Source: Tubulanus polymorphus (Eukaryota; Nemertea; Palaeonemertea; Tubulaniformes; Tubulanidae). From it: 64,000 bases of DNA. Of the stretch, positions 54,801-64,000 are shown in pieces (position 1 is the stretch's first letter; each line of letters opens with the position of its first letter). The notes beneath the pieces were generated by a model, which was not told the DNA's origin, did not search any database, and was given only the letters and a program-made list of their open reading frames with translations. The DNA lies in assembly GCF_964204645.1 (NCBI RefSeq), contig NC_134033.1, positions 1,733,631 through 1,797,630 of the forward strand, in the 5' to 3' direction. Both the position numbers and the translations under genes were made by a program.

Positions 54801-56725
54801 CCTGAGTATGAAACAGGATTTGAACCTGATCTGACAGAGAATGAAGCAGGATTTGAACCTGAGTATGAAACAGGATTTGAACCTGATCTGACAGAGAATG
54901 AAGCAGGATTTGAACCTGAGTAAGAAACAGGATTTGATCCTGAATCTCTCAAATATTGCTTAAATACTTGTAATTTATGGTTGTAGGTGTTGCTAGACCT
55001 GGTGAGCAGGATTTGAATCCGAATATATCGATCTCTATTTCTAGGCGTTGTTAGACCCGGCGTCTGTTCAGAGTGAAGTGAAATCAGGTGACGCAGCAGG
55101 AGCAGACGACAGCGGAATATTACAAACACGCACGTACGATTTGTATATTTCATACGATAAATATTATCAGACTCCTCGACTCTGGCTGTACGGGTACGAT
55201 GAGGTAAGATGCATCAACGATTCATTACTGATGACTTCAATGATTCAATAAAATTATTATTAGTTACTTATGACTACCTTCTCATTGTAAATTTCGACAA
55301 TTCAGTAAAATTATAATTAGTTACTTGTGACAACCTTCTCATTCTCGATGACTTCAACGATTCAGTAAAATTATGATTATTTACTAATGAAGGTCTCATT
55401 CTACATGACTTCATTGATTCAGTAAAATTATGATTAGTTACTTATGATGACCTTTTTATTCTCAATAACCTCAATGATTCAATAAGATTTTAATAAGTTA
55501 CTAATGCCAACCTTCTCATTGTCAATGAGTTCAACAATTCAGTAAAATTATAATTATTTACTAATGAAGATCTTCTTATTTTCAATAACTTCAATGATTC
55601 AGTAAAATTATAATCAGTAACTAATGAAGATCTCATTCCCCATGACTTCATTGATTTAGTGAAATTATGATTAGTCACTTATTTCTGACCTTCTCATTCT
55701 CAATATGTTCAACAATTCAGTAAATTTATAATTAGTTACTAATGCCAACTTTCTCATTCCCAATGAATTCAATGATCCAGTAAAATTATGATTATTTACT
55801 AATGAAGATCTTCTCATTCCCCATAAATCCAACGATGCAGTAAAATTAAGATAACTGTTGTTTCTACTTCAGAATCGCCAGCCGTTGACCGTCGAACAGA
55901 TGTACGAAGATTTCAGCCAGGACCACGCGAAAAAAACAGTCACCATGGAAAACCATCCTCACCTGCCAGGGCCGCCGATGGCATCAGTACATCCTTGCCG
56001 GTGATACAACCGCCTAGAAATTCATTTGTAGTTTTCAAGAATTTGTCCAAAGTTGTGAATTTTTTATGTTTTCCTTTTGTTTTCAAAGGCACGCAGTCGT
56101 AATGAAGAAAATCATACAAACAGTAGCAGACGGAGGCGGTGAACTAGGCGTGCATATGTATCCTTTATACTTTGATTAAACGAAATTAATTTTTTTCCTG
56201 GGAAATCCGACTCTTTTCTTGAAAACCACAAAACTTGGGGGGTTTGAATTTTTGGCGTCCAGTGGTTCTTGCTGATGATGAGTGCGACTAGGACTGTCTT
56301 GAAAAACTGCCCACACTGAGGATATCTTATGAATTAATCGGAGAATATTTGCTCAAGGGTCAGGGAAATATCAGGACAATTGCCCCTGGACAATTGCCCC
56401 TGGACAATTGCCCCCTGGACAATTGCCCCCTAAATTAATCTTTTTAATATTATCAGGAGATTCTGTTTTCTTAAAAATCAGTGGAAAGTTGGGGAATTTG
56501 AATACTTGTGATAAGAAACAGCCCCAACTGAGGATACCTTGTTATGATATCTAATCAGGTAATTTTTGTTCAAGGGTCAGGGTAATATCAGGAAATTTTG
56601 GACCTGTCAATAGTTCATTCTCCTTGACCGCGTGTGGCTTCAGGTATTTGATGATATTTTTGAAGTTCGTTCAAGCTGTCATTCCGACGATCGAATACGA
56701 TTATACTCGCCATTTTACAATGTGA
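51889..56725 (+). CDS. ATG3: Autophagy-related E2-like enzyme ATG3, 9 exons
   Basis: Exons 51889-51963, 52163-52204, 52746-52866, 53383-53493, 54137-54342, 55045-55203, 55873-56000, 56089-56157 and 56644-56725 give 330 residues (human ATG3 has 314). The N-terminal region ([18 protein letters not shown]) is the membrane-sensing amphipathic helix. Then come [17 protein letters not shown], an acidic flexible insert ([18 protein letters not shown]) longer than in vertebrates, the E2-like core ([20 protein letters not shown]) and the catalytic HPC with Cys280. The C terminus reads [12 protein letters not shown]3 transfers ATG8/LC3 from its own cysteine to phosphatidylethanolamine during autophagosome growth. 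A second ATG follows immediately at 51892, so the start could be one codon later. AATAAA at 56936-56941 ends the 3'UTR. Most introns are filled with minisatellites. Confidence 0.95.
52335..52610. repeat. 24-bp minisatellite in ATG3 intron 2
   Basis: About eleven copies of CCCTGGTCCATTATCACTGC - TAGG. Open on both strands (a Leu/Pro/Ser frame and an inverse MDQGLAVI frame), which are repeat artefacts. Confidence 0.9.
52909..53233. repeat. R1 MITE with internal 47-bp expansion, ATG3 intron 3
   Basis: The outer ends are R1 ends (GGGCCCAGTTCCATAGTC and ...GAACCGGCCCC). The middle is amplified to about five 47-base units identical in motif to 31909-32310. Confidence 0.8.
53522..54115. repeat. R4 repeat array in ATG3 intron 4
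   Basis: Four to five copies of a roughly 69-base unit (GATGATGTCATAGGGGGATT, TATCAGCAACTATC, CACTGGGAGACC) are followed by single R4 units containing CAGCCATCTT. Confidence 0.8.
54690..54950. repeat. Tandem repeat in ATG3 intron 5
   Basis: Units of about 33-52 bases built from CAGGATTTGAACCTGA and TCTGGCAGAGTATGAAG. Confidence 0.8.
55250..55860. repeat. About 60-bp tandem repeat filling ATG3 intron 6
   Basis: About ten diverged units of GATTCAGTAAAATTATGATT, AGTTACTAATGA and TTCTCATTCTCAATGA. The array runs from just after the donor to just before the acceptor. Confidence 0.85.
56220..56590. repeat. Repeat region in ATG3 intron 8
   Basis: Four copies of GACAATTGCCCCTG (56375-56432) are flanked by two diverged copies of an ACTGAGGATATCTTAT block. 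The block also occurs at 63890-63915 near the right edge of the window. Confidence 0.65.
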
Positions 56726-57004
56726 TCGTTTCGCGTGATTCTAGTCAAGTCTTCGTCGTCGTCTTCCCTTCGCTATAGGGGGCGCTGTGTGTGTCGTGTA
56801 AGTCGATTCATTCCGATTTTCTCAAATTGCGGCCGAATTTTTTTTGATTTTTCTGCGTCTATTGTTTGCGCGATGACGACGCTTTGTGGCTTCAACAAGA
56901 TACGTGATGTTTGTACAAAGAAAAATTGGCTTCGAAATAAACCTGGGACTGTTTTATAGACTTGGTATCAAATCCCAGCCCAACTCCCAGTTCTACAGTA
57001 CTGG

Positions 57005-57215
57005 CAGTTGACCCTTAATCCAGTTCCACAGTTGTGTGGGTTTAATTTGACCCCTGAACCAGTTCCACAACTGTATGGGTTTGACTCTGGAACCAGTTCT
57101 ACAGTTGTGGGGGATTAATTTGACTCCGTATCCAGTCCAACAGTTGTGGGGGATTAATCTGTCTCTGGATCCAGGGTCACAGTTGCGTGGGATTAATTTG
57201 TTCCTGGATAAAATT
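57005..57215. repeat. R2 minisatellite downstream of ATG3
   Basis: Four to five units with CCAGTTCCACAGTTGTG and GGGTTTAATTTGACTC motifs, in the same orientation as 33250-33460. Confidence 0.75.
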
Positions 57216-57579
57216 CCACATTTGTTTGTAACCACCAGACAACACGCAGCTGATTGGTTTCAAGTTTTTGGATTCGAAAAATAGAAACCAAAATGGGCTT
57301 AACTCGCTGCGGAAAAAGGCCCGGGAGTTTATAGGTTTTACCCAGTCTATAAAACCAGCCCCTCTACGCGCACTTTCTGACGATTAAGTGAAGTAAGCAA
57401 TCAGATGTGAAAGGGTTAATGATTATTTTTGTAAATAAGTAAATGTGCCGCTATCATCGCGCTGAATTTGTCGAAGTGAAAAACTATTTGAGTCGTTAAA
57501 AACATTCTGAGAGCTAAAACTGATTATGATAATATATTCCAGTAATGTTGATTTCTAAATAATTCAGTTCTTGGTTTGT

Positions 57580-57790
57580 TTTTGGATTCCGTCTGTGCCC
57601 CTTGTATCCGTCTGCTCTGTTCCCCTTGTATCCGTCTGCTATTCAAATTCCCCCTTTTTCTGCTCTGCTCCCCTTTTATTCATCTGTTCTGCACCCCTTG
57701 TTTTTGCTCTGCTCCCCTTGTGTCCGTCTGCTCTGCTCCCCTTGTATCTGTCTGCTGTTCCCCTTGTTTTTGCTCTGCCCCCCCATCTAG
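57580..57790. repeat. Pyrimidine-rich minisatellite between ATG3 and PCID2
   Basis: Units of CCCCTTGTATCCGTCTGCTC type, about 22-24 bases, lie between the convergent 3' ends of ATG3 and PCID2. Confidence 0.8.
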
Positions 57791-57974
57791 TTACATGAAA
57801 TTGAAGAAAGACCCAATTTCCAATTAAATGAGTGTCAATTTGTAGGTTTACTATCTTTCTTGATGAAGAAGGAAGGCTGGGCCTGGACCCCTACATCCGC
57901 CTCTGCTCGGGTTCCATAGTCTCCATCAAAAAAGTCTCAAATCTCAAGATACTGTACAAAATAGTAGACGATTC

Positions 57975-57980
57975 TTTATT
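57975..57980 (-). terminator. Probable poly(A) signal of PCID2
   Basis: AATAAA on the minus strand, about 275 bases past the PCID2 stop codon. Confidence 0.4.
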
Positions 57981-58254
57981 CATAGAAAAATTACAATTAC
58001 AATAAATACAGAATGTTCACTTCATGATCATTCAGATCGACACTTTCCGAGAAAACCACCTTCACGGTATTTGAACTAAGAAGAAGTTTTCAAACAGCTC
58101 AATATCCGGTACATCAAACTATGTCGGCACTTTCCGAACAACATTTCCTCCCAAACTCGAACCAGAGTTCTCCGGAGTAAACTGTTTATTGAGGTTGGCC
58201 CCAATAACCCGTGTGTCATATACGTACAGTCCTTCAACTTCAATCCGTCTGCCG

Positions 58255-61200
58255 TTAAACTGCTGATAGTTGAGGAAACGGATTTTGTTTACTGACGACA
58301 AGTTTCTGATGTTGATGACTGATGTAGCCTTTTATTCGACCCTGAAACAAAAAACAAATTTCAAAATCATATTCTTCGGTTTCGGTAGCCATCGCCTCAT
58401 CACAGATACTTGAGATCAAAGGATTTCAAGTAAAACCAGGATCCAGTTCCACAGTTATGAGTTAAGAGTTAACTCCGAGTTAAAATCAGATCATTTTCAA
58501 TGAGTCAAATCTTAACTCGCAACTGTGGAACTGGGACTTGGTCTCTCTTCGAAGACCTCACATTTTATTAAAAAGTTTTTGAATTTTTGCTGAAAAACTG
58601 ATCCATCTTAATTGACCCACTTTAATAAGTTCAGTACTTACTTCATAGATAAGATTAGCCACAATGCAACAGACCTCATCACTGTCAATATCTTCAACCT
58701 TAAAAAACAAAAATAATTTTTTATTTTCCTAATTTTCAATTTTCTACGTGCTTTAGTACGAAGTACCTCAAATCGCGAGACATACCTTCATCATTTTCAA
58801 GGCGACCACGAAAGCGTCGATGGGCAGTTGATGGGTTCCCATTATCGCGTACCTAAAAATAAGATTGCAGATAACGCAGGATTTAAGTCTCAAAACGTAT
58901 CCTTCGTTTAGAGAATAGGAAAGAATATAAAAGAGTGAATTGGAAAAGCAACTTTGAAAATCCACAATCCACACTCCAGGAGCCAAATCTTAAAAAGGTC
59001 GGACATATTTTCTCGCTGTAACATTAGGAAAAGATCTTACACTTTTTTGAATAGATTTCGATACGTGATGATTTTCAGTTTTTCCAGGATCAGATAAATT
59101 CCGGATTTGATGAAAAATACTTCGTGTTTCTGCAACGCGTCGTTTAATTGCAGCAAATTACCAGTACTAGAAAAAATATAGTTAAATATTACTTCTGGAC
59201 TGCATCATCCAACTCAGTCTCAAGTCAAATTACAACCTAAAATCATCTCATTTGAAAATCTTTGTTTTAATACATTTACCTGACGGCTTTTGAAACGTCT
59301 ATAAATTGAGTAAGATCGTATTTTTTCAGTATTTCTAGTGTCGGCATATGACCCTGTAAACATGAAACATGTACATGTTTAAAGGGTGACATGCACATGT
59401 CGAATCATCTACATATCCACATGTTACGTTAATTATAGCGTCTGCTACTTACGAGCAACATTTTCACGGGCAGAAGATAAATCAGAATGAGGCGTTTGTT
59501 GACTTTTGAGGATTTGTGACACCGGTCGAACGCGAACATCAAACAATCCTCGGCTAGAGAAAGATATGAGCAGAATTTAGGATTAAGGAACTTACGGCGA
59601 GAAACTTGATGAAAATAAAAGGCAGGGGTCCAAAACTCCTCTCCCTATTTTCACTATTGAATACCTGTTTTAAAGTCGCCATCAAACATGGCCTTCCTTC
59701 CAACATAATATCTGAAATTTAAATCAAAATAGATGTATTTATTCAGATATTTAAAACCCGAATGATGCGTAATGTCAGTGCGCCCAACCCCTCAGGAGGT
59801 TCAACTCAATTGACTGTAACCAGAGTTTAACACTTTCACTGCATCTACACTGCACGGCGGGGTATTAATCGGTGATGGACTTTGCTAATACACCACGATG
59901 CGGTGTATTGGTGTTATTGGTTATTCTAAACATTTCTATTGATAGAAAGCAACACCTGTCAAACATAGTGAAATATTAGTAACTTACAATACACCGCACC
60001 ACAGTGTAGATAGCGGTATTATCTAGACAAACTGCAGTGGAATTTCTTTATTTTCAAATTATCTCCTGCATTTTCAATATTATTAACCATTCAGCTCTGA
60101 AAGATTTAAACCCCCCGGGCTCAAGTTAAACCCAGTTCACGCGGTGTATGCAGTACCTGTAGGTGATTAGTTGAGACAGAGAGAATTCATCTTTCATCGG
60201 CAGCGAGTCGACCGCCCGGATCAACGGTTTACACAAATGCATTTTATTGATCTGAAATTAACAACTAATTCTAACGACACGTAACGTGAAGGGGTCGACT
60301 TCGATCGGAGCGCGAAACACCATTTTCATACCGACCTTAAAATATATTTTGAATAGCTGATTGACGAGATGTAACATTCCCCATTTCTTCGAATCTTCAG
60401 ATGCAGCGCGACTGTAAATATTTCAAGAAAATTCTTTTTTCTCTCGTTTTAACGAGAAATAAAAAAAACAACCTAAATCATTAAATCGTGCCAATATTGG
60501 TTTTATGAAGTTTTGGATGAATTTTTGTCTTTATAAAACTCTTACTTGTCACTAGCACAAATTCGGAAACAGCCCATAATCAGGTCGGCAGCTTTCTCTA
60601 AAGTTTCGCCCGGCTTTCCACGACCTTTTTTAGTCAATTGAATATCGGCCTGTTTTCACAGAAAAAAATTGATTGAATTGATTTACGATGAATTGAAGTG
60701 ATGGAGAAATTGAATAGATTTACGAGTTTAATCTTTTCAACGAAATATAACTTGGTCAAAATTTGATTAGGCCTACATGTACACAGCAGGTTTGCAATGT
60801 TCATGGAAAATGAACTGATTTGAACTGGGTCAAATCAAACTTCCGAAAAAACTAAGCCACCATCGGCAGCATTATCTCAAAGCATCGCTGAACTCTGGCA
60901 AGGGAGGATGAGGAACTTACGCTGTTGGCGAACAGTCTCAAATCCAGACACACGACGAACATCACCGGTAACGACCAATTCTCATCTTTCTGACTCGATA
61001 ACGCTTTAGTGTACGCCCTGTGATAGTTCATCGTTAAACGAAATTAACATAGAGGCAGCTAGTTTTACAGTGAGTTACACAGTCTACACTTAGATCTAAG
61101 ACCAGTCTAAGCTAATTCTAGTTCTAAAGCCAATCTAACAACTTAATTCCAGTCTTAAGTCATTTTGGTTCTATGACCAATCTAACAACTTAAGACCAGT

Positions 61201-62316
61201 CTTAAGTCATTTTGGTTCTATAACCAATCTAACAACTTAAGACCAGTCTTAAGTCATTGTGGTTCTATAACCAATCTAACAACTTAAGACCAGTCTTAAG
61301 TCATTTTGGTTCTATAAACTGATGTAAAAAGTTGAGACCAGCCTCATTTTGTTTCTATAACCAATAATCTAATAAGACCAGTCTACATGTAAAAATAGAC
61401 CTGGACTTTAGTCACGACTGTGTAACTGGAGTCATGGCTCAGATTTGAGACCAGTCTAAAACGAACTTAGTTCTAATTCAACAAATTAAGATTTCTTAAG
61501 TCTTAAGATTTAAGAGCACTTTTAGACTTTTTAGTCATGAGTGGCACAAGGATGGGCCAGTTGCACAGTCGCGCCTTAAGTCCAAAAGTGCTCTTAAATC
61601 TTCAGACTGGTCTTAAGTTGTTAGATTGTCTATAGAACTAAGTTGGTCTTAGACTGGTCTTAAGTCTAAGCCATGACTTGGCAACCAGCCCGTGGTTTGT
61701 TAAGTCGAAGCTAAGGTTAGGACACGTAAAACCCTTAAGTCTAATTTAGGGATTCAGGTTAAAGAAATAAAAGGATACTGTACGAGGACTGTTTGACAGG
61801 TGTAGGCTTCGATGAAATCATGATCGTTCACGGCCCAGGTACATCTGAAAAAAAGCAAAACAACCAAAAATTACGGTAATTTCAACTCGAGATTGGTCGA
61901 TAGAAATTACATTCGCGGCGGAGTTTCTGAATTTACCGTAAATGAGCAGCGACGATCTCCTCCCACAGAGGATCGAAACATCTTTGTTCGACCTGTGATT
62001 CGGGATTCGGTAAATGCAGCCGATAGTTGGCTATGTGAGGATCTTTGAACGACAATAGTTCCTGTGAGCGAGGAATAAAAAAGTTTTGAAGTTAATTTTG
62101 GATATTTTTAAAGACAATTCAGGAACCATTTTCGTCAATTTACCGATAAAGCTAATCCGTCTCTTTCAGCTAAACTATCTTCAAGCTAAAAAGATTAAAT
62201 AAGCAAAATATTGAAATCAGTTTTAGTCGACCCATTTCGGTAATTAGTACGAGTGATGGAGTGAAAAATCGATATTCTACCTGTTTTAAATAGTTGTTTA
62301 AAGACAAAGTCACCAT
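58255..62316 (-). CDS. PCID2: PCI domain-containing protein 2, 15 exons
   Basis: Minus-strand exons in order: 62281-62316, 62144-62185, 61937-62061, 61779-61844, 60921-61017, 60546-60649, 60336-60411, 60157-60251, 59665-59711, 59453-59553, 59280-59353, 59041-59166, 58786-58852, 58642-58698, 58255-58341. They join in frame to 399 residues, the same length as human PCID2. Recognised blocks are [86 protein letters not shown], the PCI core with [14 protein letters not shown], and the C terminus [20 protein letters not shown]. The family (yeast Thp1) joins GANP/Sac3 in the TREX-2 complex for mRNA export at the nuclear pore. The gene is head to head with TXNDC17 and convergent with ATG3. Introns carry MITEs R1 (intron 4) and R3 (intron 8). 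Confidence 0.95.
58435..58535. mobile_element. Palindromic R2-type MITE in PCID2 intron 14/15 region
   Basis: GGATCCAGTTCCACAGTTATGAGTTAAG is mirrored by CTTAACTCGCAACTGTGGAACTGG. It has the ends of the R2 minisatellite unit (CCAGTTCCACAGTT) and may be the parent element of those arrays. A similar palindrome lies at about 25848-25932. Confidence 0.6.
59826..60020. mobile_element. R3 palindromic MITE in PCID2 intron 8
   Basis: CACTGCATCTACACTGCAC at one end, ATACACCGCACCACAGTGTA at the other, with CACCTGTCAAACATAGTGA inside as in the 42667 copy. Confidence 0.6.
61061..61690. repeat. R1-derived array plus complete R1 MITE, PCID2 intron 4
   Basis: 61061-61440 has about six 47-base units (TTCTATAACCAATCTAACAA, CTTAAGACCAGTCTTAAGTC). 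61555-61690 is a complete palindromic R1 element (GGGCCAGTTGCACAGTCGC ... GGCAACCAGCCCG). Confidence 0.8.
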
Positions 62317-62878
62317 TTTATCGCGAGTTAAGACCCGAAGATTGCGAAAATTGAGCTTTTAGAGTTTTTATGCCCCTATAGACGAGAAAATCAACTTTGA
62401 GGCGAAGCGGTTTAGATTTTTTATTCCGAAGATATGATCAACGACCTTGAGATTTACGGCGAAGAGATGGCCGTATTTCTACTAGGAAAAGAATAGGATG
62501 TCTTAAATAACCTAGGAATCGTAATATCATTTTAAATTTATTTTCACGGAAAAGCGTAACATTATTACAAGTTAGAAAATATATAAATTTACAAAATAAA
62601 TCGCTGCAACGCTGTTAGTGTTGGTGCGGTAGATTTGAGTGAGGAACTGACGATGGCCAAAAATCAAGATCACATCTCCTCGAAATGATACCATGTAAAT
62701 TACGTAAGAAGCAATGAATTAAATTTTCAGGCATCTATATGCAAGAAAAAAATTAGTTTAGGTTGCTTGAAAAGAAACAATAAATCGCATTGAATGGGAT
62801 TCGAACCCACATTCAGCGACCAACATTAATTCAAATTTAGAATTTATTGACTCTTCATTAGCACCTGACGTTGCGAAA
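62317..62878. promoter_or_regulatory. Shared head-to-head promoter region of PCID2 and TXNDC17
   Basis: 562 bases separate the two divergent start codons. No TATA box near either start. A lone GGTTCGAATCC (minus, about 62790) is a B-box-like match without a tRNA fold. Transcription start sites cannot be placed from the sequence. Confidence 0.5.
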
Positions 62879-63828
62879 ATGTCTAAAGCCAAGCAAATAG
62901 GAGTAAATAGCCTGGACGAATTGATGAAAGCGGTCGATGACAACAAGGAGAAGCTATTGTTCGTATTATTTACAGGTGCCGCTGATCCGGCGTCTGGTGA
63001 AAGCTGGTGCCCCGATTGCGTAAAAGGTAAATTTCAACAGAGCCAAAAAAATTAAATTGGCCCAAAAAAAGCCGCGGAAGAGGACCCCGGTCCGGCGGAA
63101 CAATCTTAGGCCTAACAATGGCAACGGTTTTACGTCTAAATTTATATTTTTTATCTTTTATTTTTTAAGTACGGTAATATATTTTTATTCCCCAGGTTGA
63201 AAATATGCAGAGCCAAACACAAAAGCGTCAAACTGCATTTTTGAATTAGACTAATCATTAATTTTATGCTGTTTCTGTTGAAAGTGTTTAATATTTTCAG
63301 TTCCCAAGTCAATCCTATAATTAATCTATTTATTTTGCAGCTGATCCTGTGATTGAACGAAATTTGGCTCATCTTCCCGAAGATTCTGTGTTTGTTAAAT
63401 GCATAGTTGGCGACCGCCCAACGTAAGTCACTTGTAGCTCAACCGGCACCCCCACAACCCTCCCCCTTTCAATAAACCAGTCAGCCGCATAAACCACATG
63501 GGCTCGCATTTGAAGCTTGGGGCTGAAGATCGCTTAGATCGTCCAATATCCAAGGTACTTTCTTTTTATTGAGTAGGCCTACCTTAGATATTGGATGATC
63601 TAAGCAACAGTTCACCTTCAAACTTCAAATTCGAGCCTCTGTTGCATAAACCATCTGATTTTAGGCTAGGAAATGATACCTGTTTCTCCTAATTAATTTG
63701 TTTGTGATTGTGTTGTGATTTTTTGTTTTTAACTTTTTTTCTCCAGGTGGAAAGATCCTCAAAATGAATTTCGTAAGCACCCGAAAACGTTGATAAAAGG
63801 AATTCCAACTCTGCTGAAATGGGGCACT
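62879..63828 (+). CDS. TXNDC17: Thioredoxin domain-containing protein 17 (5' part; cut by window end)
   Basis: Exons 62879-63026, 63341-63422 and 63747-63828 encode the first 104 residues (human protein 123). They carry a thioredoxin-like fold with the diagnostic WCPDC active site (residues 43-47 in GESWCPDC), then DPVIE, CIVGDRPTWKDPQNEFR and IPTLLKWGT. The last exon lies beyond 64000. TXNDC17 (TRP14) is a cytosolic disulfide reductase that accepts electrons from thioredoxin reductase and modulates NF-kB and redox signalling. The donor after exon 3 is GTAAGT. Intron 2 contains a palindromic MITE. Confidence 0.95.
63490..63655. mobile_element. Palindromic MITE in TXNDC17 intron 2
   Basis: CATAAACCACATGGGCTCG at the left is mirrored by CGAGCCTCTGTTGCATAAACC at the right in inverse. 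The inner arms GATCGTCCAATATCCAAGGT and ACCTTAGATATTGGATGATC are also inverted. The arms are about 70 bases with mismatches. Confidence 0.65.
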
Positions 63829-63856
63829 GTAAGTACATAGTTCCTCCGGAGGCTGG

Positions 63857-64000
63857 AGCCGGAGCGACACGAGGAACCTCTTGATAAGAAACAGTCCTCA
63901 CTGAGGATATCTTATAATTTAATCAGGCAATTTGAATTTTTGGTGTCTTGTTGTTCTTGCTGGTGACGAGTGGCACGAGGAACCTCTTGATAAGAAACAG
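63857..64000. repeat. Direct repeat at the right edge
   Basis: A CACGAGGAACCTCTTGATAAGAAACAG block occurs at about 63869 and again at the window end, about 105 bases apart. The spacer contains the ACTGAGGATATCTTAT block also found in ATG3 intron 8. Confidence 0.6.

Noticed and set aside
62775-62850. Possible tRNA gene at the perfect B-box GGTTCGAATCC (minus)
   Set aside because: No matching A-box, anticodon arm or closing acceptor stem at tRNA spacing; more likely a SINE scrap or chance.

Overview
The window is genomic DNA from a bilaterian invertebrate. Spliceosomal GT-AG introns interrupt nearly every gene, TATA-type promoters and AATAAA signals are visible, and there are many short palindromic non-autonomous transposons, tRNA-derived SINE fragments and minisatellites. 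The genes (an SH2-containing inositol 5-phosphatase, ATG3, PCID2, TXNDC17, a rhodopsin-class peptide-type GPCR and a large family of secreted Gly/Tyr-rich proteins) fit an animal. A lophotrochozoan such as a mollusc, brachiopod or annelid is my inference; the sequence alone does not settle the species.

Positions 1-38100 hold a tandem cluster of nine paralogous genes for secreted, low-complexity Gly/Tyr/Asn/Gln/Ser-rich proteins. Three are on the minus strand (genes A, B, C at 2050-3067, 5683-6794, 12206-13308) and six on the plus strand (D to I at 16481-17975, 19496-20754, 26130-27535, 29442-30970, 33568-34774, 36670-37775). The first bases of the window match the 5' flanks of A and B, so a tenth member probably lies just off the left edge. 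Most members share one architecture: TATA box, short non-coding 5' exon, a small exon with the signal peptide ending in phase 1, one or two exons with Y-G-G type repeats and a conserved C-terminal block, then a 3'UTR intron that starts a few bases after the stop codon. I rebuilt each model from splice sites and every one closes in frame. A single-exon GPCR sits between E and F. The cluster looks like a locus for an extracellular material (shell or cuticle matrix, tube, silk, adhesive or mucus). That role is inferred, and this is my candidate for the undescribed system.

Positions 38100-41000 are intergenic, with a SINE and tandem repeats. Positions 41017-64000 carry four conserved cellular genes in two head-to-head pairs. 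The first pair is a 21-exon SHIP-type phosphatase (minus) and a 9-exon ATG3 (plus), separated by a 661-bp shared promoter region that contains a 135-bp foldback element. The second pair is a 15-exon PCID2 (minus) and TXNDC17 (plus, cut by the window end), separated by 562 bp. Their introns are filled with minisatellites, several of which appear to have grown from the inside of palindromic MITEs that also occur as single copies elsewhere in the window.

No rRNA, intact tRNA, CRISPR array or intact transposase/reverse transcriptase gene was found.
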